NCBI GenBank assembly: GCA_041686095.1 | Contig: JAWLEN010000112.1 | Span: forward strand, 1 to 7,487 | Direction of reading: 5' to 3' | Origin: WJMT01 sp041686095 | GTDB lineage: Bacteria; Acidobacteriota; Aminicenantia; Aminicenantales; Aminicenantaceae | Length of the DNA: 7,487 nucleotides | In this document: piece by piece, positions 1 to 6,475 of the stretch | Numbering within the stretch: position 1 is the first letter of the stretch | Layout: each line of letters begins with the position of its first letter | The notes under the pieces: model-generated | Databases searched by the model: none | What the model saw: only the letters and a program-made list of their open reading frames with translations | What the model was told of the DNA's origin: nothing | Made by a program: the position numbers and the translations under genes

Positions 1-477
1 TTTGATGTCATCAATGCCGCTTACAGTCCTCTTTTTGGTTTTGTGCCCCTGACAAAAAAACAGGTGGATCACTTTGTTAAAAAATATTTTTCTTTCATTC
101 AGCCGGAGTACACCACTGTCGTTCTTGACAAGAATGATAAAGTGATCGGCTTTCAAATCTCCATGCCTTCGTTATCCCGGGCTTTTCAAAAAGCTAAGGG
201 GAAACTGCTGCCGTTCGGATTTATACCTATACTCAAAGCCATGAAAAATCCCAAAAGGATTGACATTCTGTTGGTCGGCGTTCTTCCAGAATATCAGAAC
301 AAGGGAGTCAATGCCCTGTTCATGACGGACATGTCCAAAAAATGCATCGAAAAAGGGATTGACTATGCTGAATCAAATGCAGAACTTGAAGAAAATATCA
401 AAGTCCAGAACTTCTGGAGATACTATGAGGCAAGACAGCACAAAAGAAAGAGAATCTATTTCAAATCCCTGACTTAA
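1..477 (+). CDS. GNAT-like N-acetyltransferase, C-terminal part (5' end outside window)
   Basis: The reading frame is open from the first base of the window, so the gene starts upstream; the GTG at 43 is an internal valine codon, not a start. About 158 residues are visible, ending at TAA 475-477. The segment VGVLPEYQNKGVNALF (visible residues about 92-107) resembles the acetyl-CoA-binding motif A of GNAT acetyltransferases (hydrophobic strand, then Q-x-x-G). The early part (AYSPLFGFVPLT) and the tail (ESNAELEENIKVQNFW, then a basic RQHKRKR stretch) match my memory of a family of roughly 370-residue proteins, common in Bacteroidota and relatives, annotated only as GNAT or hypothetical. The substrate is unknown. 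No signal peptide or membrane segment is seen in this part. The gene lies upstream of uvrA on the same strand, but about 335 bases and a repeat element separate them, so a shared operon is unlikely. I see no clear terminator after the stop. Confidence 0.75.
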   Translation, partial: FDVINAAYSPLFGFVPLTKKQVDHFVKKYFSFIQPEYTTVVLDKNDKVIGFQISMPSLSRAFQKAKGKLLPFGFIPILKAMKNPKRIDILLVGVLPEYQNKGVNALFMTDMSKKCIEKGIDYAESNAELEENIKVQNFWRYYEARQHKRKRIYFKSLT

Positions 478-658
478 AATCAATCTACAATACTCATTTC
501 AAAATTGCTAAAATGGTATTTCTTTCTATAATAAATAGCCTGATTTATTCACGAGTCAAGGTTGCTGCAGATGCAAGGCGCAGGGCATGAAGTCGTGGTC
601 CTTCACTACGAATGCTCTGTAACGAAGCAGATGCAGCAATATCGGCTCGCCTGAAAGG

Positions 659-778
659 TAAAAAAATGGCGATTAAAATGAAATACCGAAACAGGAAAAT
701 AGTTTCAATCGTCATTTTTGAAAGAACCTTGTATATCGCTTAAAATAAATTGATAATAAAAACATCGCCATTTTTTTA
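659..778 (+). repeat. Perfect 15-bp inverted repeat with 90-base loop, second half of copy A
   Basis: TAAAAAAATGGCGAT (659-673) is the exact reverse complement of ATCGCCATTTTTTTA (764-778). The left arm starts inside the GGTAAA that ends the hairpin core, and the right arm is followed by TGAATAGGTC. Copy B has the same arrangement, but beyond the leading TAAAA its arms are a different sequence. The 8-mer TCGTCATT occurs in both loops (709-716 here). The loop also contains the promoter-like sequence proposed for uvrA, so a transcript starting there would carry only the right arm. Confidence 0.8.
718..746 (+). promoter_or_regulatory. Candidate sigma-70-type promoter for uvrA
   Basis: A -35-like TTGAAA (718-723) and a -10-like TAAAAT (741-746) are separated by 17 bases. 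Each differs from the textbook consensus at one position. Transcription would start near 753, leaving a leader of about 60 bases before the ATG at 814. The sequence lies inside the loop of the copy A inverted repeat. The region is AT-rich, so a chance match is possible. I saw no SOS box of the enterobacterial CTGT-N8-ACAG type nearby, so damage induction is not evident. Confidence 0.4.
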
Positions 779-788
779 TGAATAGGTC

Positions 789-808
789 AGGAGAGTTATT
801 ATCGGTGA
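789..808 (+). promoter_or_regulatory. Ribosome-binding sequences deciding the uvrA start
   Basis: AGGAGAG (789-795) and GGTGA (804-808) lie ahead of the in-frame codons GTG 805 and ATG 814. GGTGA sits 5 bases before ATG 814. AGGAG sits 11 bases before GTG 805 and 20 before ATG 814. The earlier in-frame ATG at 778 has no Shine-Dalgarno sequence and is preceded by poly-T in the repeat arm. These sites favour translation starting at 805 or 814 rather than 778. Confidence 0.45.
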
Positions 809-813
809 TTTTT

Positions 814-3525
814 ATGAATAATAAGATTATACTGAGAGGCGTTAAAGTCCACAATCTAAAAAACATAGACCTGGATATTCCTCTAAACAAACTGGTCATC
901 GTCACCGGCGTATCCGGATCAGGAAAATCATCTTTAGCTTTTGACACTCTTTATGCGGACGGACAGCGCCGCTTTATTGAATCCCTCTCTGCTTATGCCC
1001 GGCAGTTTTTAGAAAGAATGGAAAAACCTGATGCAGACAAAATAGAAGGAATCACTCCAGCTATTGCCATCCAGCAAAAAGCCACCACTAAAAATCCAAG
1101 GTCCACAGTAGCCACGGTCACCGAAATCCACGACTTTATGCGAATCCTGTATGCCCGGATCGGGGTCATTCACTGCCTTGAATGCGGACGGCCTGTGAAG
1201 CGAGATACCATTGATTCCATAGTGGACACTCTGTATAAACTTCCGGCTCATACTCAAGTCACCATCACTTTTCCCTGGACCCAGGATAAAGAGCTAAAAG
1301 AACTGAAAAAAGACGGCTTTTTTCGTATCTTTCAAAACAATAAAGTGGTCTCATTAGATAGGGCTGATATCAAAAGCAATGAATCCATCCAAGTCTTTAT
1401 GGACAGTCTGACCCTCGATAGAGATGAAAGAGAAAGACTGGTTGACTCCCTCGAAACAGCCATGAAAAAAGGAGAAGGAACTGTCTCCGTTCATACTCAG
1501 AACGGAAAAGAGTACGTGTTCTCAAACCGGTTGGAATGCAAGAAATGCCAAATCCAGTATGATGAACCCACTCCGGGCCTCTTCTCATTCAACAATCCTC
1601 AGGGAGCCTGTCCCAAATGCCACGGATTCGGAGACTTGGCTGTGATTGACAAAGATAAGGTCGTTCCTGACAAGAACTTATCCCTTGAGGAAGGAGCCAT
1701 TGAACCGTTGACAAAACCCTCCTCCAGGAGAAGAATGAGGAATCTGCTGGACCGGGCTCAGAAAAAAGGCATTCCTACAAACGTGCCCTTTAAAGAACTG
1801 ACTGAAGAACAAAAGCGTTTTGTTTTTGAAGGGGAAGGAGCCTATAAAGGAGTGATGGGCTCTTTTGAGCGGCTCAAACGCAAGAAATATAAAGTCCAGG
1901 TGAGGGTCTTCCTGGCACGTTACAGAAAATACATTCCCTGTCCGGAATGCCGTCAGATGCGGCTCAACCAAAAAGCACTTCACGTGAAAATCAAGGGCCT
2001 TTCTCTTGGAGAAGTCACCAAAAAGACAGTGAAACAAGCCTATGACTTCTTCCGCTCCATCAAACTAACCCCTTTTCAAAAAAATGTCTCAGGGAAACTG
2101 ATCACTGAAATCCAAAACAGACTTAAATTTCTCTTGGAAGTAGGACTGGACTATATAACTTTGGACCGCATCACCTTTACTTTGAGCGGAGGAGAAGCAC
2201 AACGCATCAACCTCGCTTCCGCTCTCAGTTCTTCCCTGGTAGGGACACTTTTTGTCCTGGACGAACCCAGTATAGGTCTTCATGCTAGGGATAATCACCA
2301 GCTCATAAAGATACTCAAGTCTCTTAAGAAAATGGGAAACACGGTGCTGGTGGTGGAACATGACCCTGAAATCATAAAATCTGCGGAATACTTGATAGAT
2401 TTAGGTCCGGGAGCTGGAGAACATGGAGGTCAGGTCATGTTTGCAGGCGATATGAAAGATTTTATGAACAAATCTTCAACTCTCACCTCTCAATACATGA
2501 AAGGTGAAAAGGAAATCAGCATTCCTAAAAAGAGAAGACCGCCTGAGCGGTTTATAACCATAAAAAAAGCTTCCAAACACAACCTAAAAAATATGGATAT
2601 CCAAATCCCTCTGAACCTGTTTACCTGTGTGACCGGTGTTTCAGGGTCAGGGAAAAGCACTCTGCTTTTTGATGTGCTTTATAAAGGTTGGAAGGGAGAA
2701 TCATCTGACGGATTTAAAGAGATCTTGGAAAAAGACTCTATTGACAAAATCATCATGGTAGACCAGTCTCCTTTAAGCACATCTCCCCGTTCCATTCCAG
2801 CCACTTACACCAAAGCCATGGATAGAATTAGAGATCTTTTCAGCAAAACCCGTGAAGCCAGAGCTCATGGATACAGTCCCGGCTTTTTCTCATTCAATAC
2901 TTCTGGCGGCAGATGTGAATCCTGCAAAGGAGCCGGACAGCAGATCGTGGAAATGCAGTTCTTATCCGATGTAATCCTCACCTGTGATGTTTGTAAAGGA
3001 AAACGTTTTAAAAAGGAAATCCTGGAGGTCAAATATAAAGAAAAAAACATCGATGATGTTCTGCATATGAGTGTGTCAGAAGCATGCGGTTTTTTTCATG
3101 ACCAACCAAAAATCCTTAACAAACTGAATCCTCTTAGGGAAGTCGGTCTGGGATATCTGAGACTGGGTCAGCCCACCACAACTCTTTCCGGAGGTGAGCT
3201 GCAGCGAATTAAATTAGCCCACAATCTTGTCCATCAGAAAAAAAAGAGAATTCTGTATCTTTTTGACGAACCCACTATAGGGCTTCACCTTCATGACATT
3301 TCACTTCTTCTTGACACCTTCCAAAAACTGGTGGAAAGAGGGAACACTGTGGTGGTGATTGAACACAACCTGGACATGATAAAGTGCGCGGATTATGTTA
3401 TTGACCTAGGGCCTGAGGGAGGGGAAGCCGGAGGAAAAATTGTGGCTCAGGGGACTCCGGAAAAATGTCTTGGCGCGGAAAAATCTTACACCGCTCAATA
3501 TCTAAAAAAATATCTCAACCCCTAA
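814..3525 (+). CDS. uvrA: UvrABC system protein A (excinuclease ABC subunit A)
   Basis: UvrA is the dimeric ATPase that scans DNA for bulky lesions with UvrB, loads UvrB and leaves, starting nucleotide excision repair in the cytoplasm. From ATG 814 the protein has 903 residues, near but below the roughly 940 of E. coli UvrA. The first ABC module has Walker A GVSGSGKSS (32-40), signature LSGGE (457-461), Walker B FVLDEP (480-485) and the switch histidine (516). The second has Walker A GVSGSGKST (608-616), signature LSGGE (791-795), Walker B YLFDEP (815-820) and histidine 851. Zinc-binding CxxC pairs are at 242/245 with 266/269 and at 701/704 with 724/727; the latter is the C-terminal zinc module that contacts damaged DNA. 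Further CxxC pairs occur at 121/124 and 376/379. The start at 814 aligns with other UvrAs, where the sequence begins a few residues before the RG-x3-HNLKNI motif. An in-frame ATG at 778 would add 12 residues encoded partly by the repeat, and GTG 805 is also possible. The second signature reads GGELQR where E. coli has GGEAQR. No frameshift is seen and all ATPase motifs are intact. No clear intrinsic terminator follows. Confidence 0.96.
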   Translation: MNNKIILRGVKVHNLKNIDLDIPLNKLVIVTGVSGSGKSSLAFDTLYADGQRRFIESLSAYARQFLERMEKPDADKIEGITPAIAIQQKATTKNPRSTVATVTEIHDFMRILYARIGVIHCLECGRPVKRDTIDSIVDTLYKLPAHTQVTITFPWTQDKELKELKKDGFFRIFQNNKVVSLDRADIKSNESIQVFMDSLTLDRDERERLVDSLETAMKKGEGTVSVHTQNGKEYVFSNRLECKKCQIQYDEPTPGLFSFNNPQGACPKCHGFGDLAVIDKDKVVPDKNLSLEEGAIEPLTKPSSRRRMRNLLDRAQKKGIPTNVPFKELTEEQKRFVFEGEGAYKGVMGSFERLKRKKYKVQVRVFLARYRKYIPCPECRQMRLNQKALHVKIKGLSLGEVTKKTVKQAYDFFRSIKLTPFQKNVSGKLITEIQNRLKFLLEVGLDYITLDRITFTLSGGEAQRINLASALSSSLVGTLFVLDEPSIGLHARDNHQLIKILKSLKKMGNTVLVVEHDPEIIKSAEYLIDLGPGAGEHGGQVMFAGDMKDFMNKSSTLTSQYMKGEKEISIPKKRRPPERFITIKKASKHNLKNMDIQIPLNLFTCVTGVSGSGKSTLLFDVLYKGWKGESSDGFKEILEKDSIDKIIMVDQSPLSTSPRSIPATYTKAMDRIRDLFSKTREARAHGYSPGFFSFNTSGGRCESCKGAGQQIVEMQFLSDVILTCDVCKGKRFKKEILEVKYKEKNIDDVLHMSVSEACGFFHDQPKILNKLNPLREVGLGYLRLGQPTTTLSGGELQRIKLAHNLVHQKKKRILYLFDEPTIGLHLHDISLLLDTFQKLVERGNTVVVIEHNLDMIKCADYVIDLGPEGGEAGGKIVAQGTPEKCLGAEKSYTAQYLKKYLNP

Positions 3526-3600
3526 ATCTCTAAATCATTTTACCTTAACTAGTGAGAGTTGAAGATATGTTTATAGTATGAACAAATGATGACGAAAAGG

Positions 3601-3901
3601 CATGAGCGCAAACCTAAGGAAGTTCAGGTTTGGCTGAAGCGACATTAAAGATTTAGCCTTCTCAGCGCATGAATTTGATCCTGGGATATTCAAGATTTGA
3701 GATGACACAGAGGGGAGAAGGGCATGGTGTGAGGAATCCCCTATGAGGGCTGAGCGGGCATGGTTCCTCTTTAGAGGAGAGCGAAGCCTGAATGGAAGAG
3801 AGATTCCGCGCTGGGGAATCGAACGGGTGACGAGCACTGTGCCCTTTCCCTTAAAATGGTTTTAAAAAACCTGAACGGAGCACAAGCCATACCTGAACTT
3901 C
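3601..3901 (+). ncRNA. Candidate structured RNA or MITE-like palindromic region of unknown family
   Basis: This part of the 665-base gap between uvrA and the convergent DUF5916 gene has no credible protein but many helices. (1) 3711-3729 pairs with 3835-3852: 18 bp with one bulged A and four G-U pairs. (2) Inside it, GAGGAA 3731-3736 pairs with TTCCTC 3764-3769, and GATTCC 3802-3807 with GGAATC 3815-3820. (3) 3601-3609 pairs with 3665-3671 (CAT and GCGC, two-base bulge), enclosing AAACCT/AGGTTT (3610-3615 with 3626-3631) and GGCTGAA/TTTAGCC (3632-3638 with 3652-3658, one G-U). (4) 3619-3635 is the inverted repeat of 3885-3901 with one mismatch, an alternative to part of (3); AAACCTGAAC 3867-3876 competes for the same left strand. 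All G-U pairs listed fit a plus-strand transcript. Resemblance to part of a group II intron was considered (a GTGTG occurs at 3728), but no domain V or reverse transcriptase is present. Bases 3526-3600 show nothing firm. Confidence 0.4.
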
Positions 3902-4050
3902 ACCATATTTTATGAATAGCCCTGATTTGGCCTGGACTATTCACGAGCCAAGATTGCTGTAGATGCAAGGCACGAGGCATGAAGACGTGGTACTTCACTT
4001 CGAATGCCTCGTAACGAAGCAGATGCGGCAAAATCGGCTCGCCTGAAAGG

Positions 4051-4177
4051 TAAAATATGTATGCATTACAATAAAATTCATAATAAGAATTTAAGTCGTC
4101 ATTATACTTTTGTGGAATAAGTCACTGAAAAGATGGCTATTCATGATAAATATGTATGAAAATGCATACATATTTTA
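4051..4177 (+). repeat. Perfect 17-bp inverted repeat with 93-base loop, second half of copy B
   Basis: TAAAATATGTATGCATT (4051-4067) is the exact reverse complement of AATGCATACATATTTTA (4161-4177). It occupies the same place as the 659-778 repeat of copy A, starting in the GGTAAA after the core and ending before TGAATAG, but with a different arm sequence. The left part, TAAAATATG, is also complementary to CATATTTTA at 3904-3912, at the left end of the element. Confidence 0.8.
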
Positions 4178-4186
4178 TGAATAGCC
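4135..4186 (-). terminator. Long hairpin just after the DUF5916 stop codon, possible terminator
   Basis: GGCTATTCAT (4135-4144) pairs with ATGAATAGCC (4177-4186), and AAATATGTATG (4148-4158) with CATACATATTT (4165-4175), around a 6-base loop. The 21 bp are interrupted only by a small asymmetric bulge. On the minus strand the hairpin begins four bases after the TAG stop (4193-4191) and is followed by ATCTTTTC, which could act as a weak U-tract. Most of the stem is A-T and the T-run is short, so it may instead protect the 3' end or simply be part of the repeat. Its right strand is also the right arm of the 4051-4177 inverted repeat, so the two structures exclude each other. Confidence 0.35.
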
Positions 4187-4190
4187 CGGG

Positions 4191-6383
4191 CTAGGTGCGC
4201 CACCAGTAGGAAAACTTAATAAAATAATATCTTCCTTCTTTGCGGAATATTCCCATATCACTTTTCCCTTGATTATCATCCACACCCAGATAAAACACGG
4301 TTCCCGGCCTCAGCTCATAACTCAAGAGAACGCTGTTGTAAAGCTCTCCATCATAATCATTGTAATCAGTGATCAATCGAAAAGACATAGTGCGGGACAG
4401 CTGATAAGAAATCCGCTGACTTATGAGGTTGACTTGATAGACTCTTTCTCCCCTATAACTCTTGACAAAAGTATTGTTTCTGTAATGATAAAGGATCCTT
4501 AAATTCCTTAAGGGCTTAAATGTCGCTTCAACACCATAAGAAGTTTGAAAACCCAGATAAGGAAAATCCTCATAATAGTCTTCGTCATAACATATGCCGT
4601 CTCCCATGGAAAAAGATATATTTGCAGAAAGCCAGGAGAACGGTTCGGAATTTAAATGAGACCTGAAAGTATTTTTATGAAAATCAATCCCTTCATATCT
4701 TTCCAGTCCGGTGGTGAAACCAGCATAAATAAAGGAGTTCCTCCATCCACTAATATAACCTCCGATCCGTATTTCATCATCTGTGAGAGTGTTATCAAAG
4801 TCATAGATCCTGGTGTAATCAATACTAGGCCGAATATTCACAATGATATCGTTTTGGGGAAGGATGTTGTATCCTACTCGGGTTCTAAAAGACTGGATAT
4901 CTTTCCGCCTGAAATAGCCCAGAGAAGATTCAAATTCTTCTGGCAGACTGGTGTAACTCGCTGAAACATCCCAGTGTCGGGATTCATGAGAAAGATCAAA
5001 ATTCACGGCAGGGACAATATCTGTTTTTTCATCCTGAACCTTGCTGGAAGAACCCAGCACTTGAAATGAAAACCGGTAGTATTTTTTGAACTTAAAATGT
5101 CCATCTATGCCGCCTATACGGTTATAATTATTAAAGATCGAATCCCATCCTTCCCCTGTCTCTTTATCCATCAAGATAAAGCCTATGTATGATTCTGTGA
5201 AAATATCATGTTTCAGACGAAAAACATTGACTAATCCGTGCTCTAAACCTTCCTGATAAGATTCCGAGGCATTGGGGATGTCGATGACTGAGGGAGTCTG
5301 ATCAAAAACATTCAAAAAACCAAAGCTTGTTTTTCCAACTTTTCCTGTGAGTTTCAAGCCCCACATAGGATTGATAATTCTCCGGGAATAGAGGAGTTCC
5401 ATGGGGGTATCAAAAATATCTTTTCCTTCCAGAAAAAAGGGCCTTTTTTCCGGATAGTAAAGTTCATACCGTTGATTGACATCCACCTGGGGCATGTCCG
5501 CTTCTATCTGGCTGAAATCAGGATTGAGAGTCAGATCCGCTGTTAAATCAGAGGTGATTCCATATTTCAAGTTTATTCCGGGCTTAGGATTCAGCCCTTT
5601 TTCATCAGTTTTCCTTCCCGTGACCACCGGCATCAACTCCAGATTCTTCCCGGTTTCAAGTTTTCCTTCGATTCTCAGAGTTCCTGCCTGATTAAGAAAT
5701 CCATTCACATCTCTGGAGCGGGGAGCCCAGTAGATCTCTTCATTTTTTCTTTGTATTTCTCTCTGTATCTGAAAGCCCCATATCTGCGAAGCGGAATCCG
5801 GAAACCGCAGGCTTTTAAAAGGGATCTGCATTTCTATGGTGTAACCCAACTCATCAATTCGAGCATTTGAGAGAAAAAAAGTATCCCAAGTCTTATCTAT
5901 TTTTTCAAAACCACCCCCTGGTCTCCGGCGTTGAAATTCATTGTATACCCCATCAGACTGCACTCCGCAAGGATTGACTTGAAAGGTAAAAGCTCTTTTT
6001 TTATCCATAAAAGTATCTAGATAAATCGTTATCTGGTCGTCACCTTCAACCTTATCTCTTTTACAGAGATTCGCTCTAATGGCTTCGGGTCTTGAATCAT
6101 AGCATCTCACTGCAATATAGAGGTTTTTTCTATCATATCCTATGTAGGCTTTTGTTTTTTCTGAAGGAACACTATCTTCCACAGGTTCAAACTGAGTAAA
6201 GTCATCCAGAACCGCGGCATTCTGCCAGAATTCATCATCTAGTTTTCCGTCTATTTTAGGGGGAGGGGAGTATTCCACAGCTTTGACGCTGTAATTTCCA
6301 CTGCTTTCTGAGGCGAAAAATGCTAAAGCATTCCAGAACATAAAAAATGATATAATGATTAGTCTAAGAAGGCCTCTAAACAT
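4191..6383 (-). CDS. DUF5916 outer-membrane beta-barrel protein with CBM9-like N-terminal domain
   Basis: A complete 730-residue protein. Residues 1-24 look like a Sec signal peptide: arginines at 3 and 7, hydrophobic stretch LIIISFFMFWNALAFF, likely cleavage after AFFA. Residues about 33-235 resemble a family 9 carbohydrate-binding-like (DOMON-type) beta-sandwich, with the typical opening PKIDGKLDDEFWQNA (42-56) and a YLDTFMDKKRAFTFQVNP-like core (121-138). The rest matches DUF5916, with ADLTLNPDFSQIEAD (282-296) and EKRPFFLEGKDIF (312-324), the most recognisable family motifs. The remainder is rich in alternating aromatic and polar strands, as in an outer-membrane barrel, and the end (IKFSYWWRT) is strongly aromatic. 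The family's function is not established; binding or transport of glycans or other ligands at the cell surface is only a guess from the CBM9-like domain. The start is the first ATG ahead of the signal peptide, although no strong Shine-Dalgarno sequence precedes it. The upstream gene on the same strand encodes a TolC-family protein 92 bases away. Confidence 0.85.
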   Translation of the reverse strand: MFRGLLRLIIISFFMFWNALAFFASESSGNYSVKAVEYSPPPKIDGKLDDEFWQNAAVLDDFTQFEPVEDSVPSEKTKAYIGYDRKNLYIAVRCYDSRPEAIRANLCKRDKVEGDDQITIYLDTFMDKKRAFTFQVNPCGVQSDGVYNEFQRRRPGGGFEKIDKTWDTFFLSNARIDELGYTIEMQIPFKSLRFPDSASQIWGFQIQREIQRKNEEIYWAPRSRDVNGFLNQAGTLRIEGKLETGKNLELMPVVTGRKTDEKGLNPKPGINLKYGITSDLTADLTLNPDFSQIEADMPQVDVNQRYELYYPEKRPFFLEGKDIFDTPMELLYSRRIINPMWGLKLTGKVGKTSFGFLNVFDQTPSVIDIPNASESYQEGLEHGLVNVFRLKHDIFTESYIGFILMDKETGEGWDSIFNNYNRIGGIDGHFKFKKYYRFSFQVLGSSSKVQDEKTDIVPAVNFDLSHESRHWDVSASYTSLPEEFESSLGYFRRKDIQSFRTRVGYNILPQNDIIVNIRPSIDYTRIYDFDNTLTDDEIRIGGYISGWRNSFIYAGFTTGLERYEGIDFHKNTFRSHLNSEPFSWLSANISFSMGDGICYDEDYYEDFPYLGFQTSYGVEATFKPLRNLRILYHYRNNTFVKSYRGERVYQVNLISQRISYQLSRTMSFRLITDYNDYDGELYNSVLLSYELRPGTVFYLGVDDNQGKSDMGIFRKEGRYYFIKFSYWWRT

Positions 6384-6475
6384 TTTGACTTATAATGGAT
6401 CTTTACTTTAGGTTTACCGCACACTCTGATTGAAAATTACAGTGTATTTGAAAAAGATATATGATAAATGTTTTT

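Larger units (their letters stand above)
532..788 (+). repeat. Composite palindromic element, copy A (hairpin core plus second inverted repeat)
   Basis: This element fills most of the gap between the acetyltransferase fragment and uvrA; 478-531 shows nothing recognisable. It begins near AATAGCCTGATTT (534-546). The core (547-660) folds into one long hairpin. Its outer stem is 552-557 with 644-649 (one G-U), its middle stem TTGCTGCA 562-569 with TGCAGCAA 632-639, and its inner stem GCAGGGCAT 580-588 with ATGCTCTGT 612-620 (two G-U). A tip stem pairs 593-599 with 605-611. The core is followed by CCTGAAAGGT and a second inverted repeat (659-673 with 764-778), then TGAATAGGTC. A second copy, in the same orientation, lies at 3904-4187; the cores match at 100 of 114 positions. 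Compared with copy B, this copy lacks about 11 bases between TGATTT and ATTCACGAG. The element encodes no protein. It could be a MITE-like repeat or a structured RNA. Confidence 0.8.
3904..4187 (+). repeat. Composite palindromic element, copy B (hairpin core plus second inverted repeat)
   Basis: This is the second copy of the element found at 532-788, in the same orientation. The core (3939-4052) folds as in copy A: outer stem CGAGCC 3944-3949 with GGCTCG 4036-4041, middle stem TTGCTGTA 3954-3961 with TGCGGCAA 4024-4031 (two G-U), and inner stem ACGAGGCAT 3972-3980 with ATGCCTCGT 4004-4012 (perfect). The distance from first to last stem base is 98 in both copies. The whole element is bracketed by a 19-base perfect direct repeat (CATATTTTATGAATAGCCC at 3904-3922 and 4169-4187). 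A short hairpin, GAATAGCCC 3914-3922 with GGACTATTC 3934-3942 (one mismatch), precedes the core and is mostly missing from copy A. It ends three bases before the DUF5916 stop codon. Confidence 0.8.

Noticed and set aside
547..660. Integron attC site
   Set aside because: The core is palindromic and about the right size, but I could not find the paired GTTRRRY and RYYYAAC boxes, and no integron integrase or cassette is present.
532..788. CRISPR repeat or tandem array
   Set aside because: Only two copies exist, more than 3 kb apart, with no regular short-spacer pattern.
705..947. 80-residue minus-strand open frame over the uvrA start
   Set aside because: It is antisense to the conserved N-terminus of uvrA and has no domain features, so it is a shadow frame. 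The other long frames antisense to uvrA and to the DUF5916 gene were dismissed on the same grounds.
3802..3833. tRNA T-arm-like string (GTTCGATTCCC on the minus strand)
   Set aside because: The flanking bases do not form a T stem, and no cloverleaf, anticodon arm or acceptor stem could be placed around it. The GATTCC/GGAATC hairpin explains the sequence better.
3571..3837. 88-residue minus-strand open frame in the uvrA/DUF5916 gap
   Set aside because: The frame covers the helix-rich region, has no recognisable domain or clear ribosome-binding site, and its composition looks like translated structured RNA. Database matches, if any, may be copies of the same non-coding element.
6421..6445. ACACT/AGTGT inverted repeat upstream of the DUF5916 gene as an operator
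   Set aside because: Only five bases pair perfectly around a long loop in AT-rich DNA, which is expected by chance.
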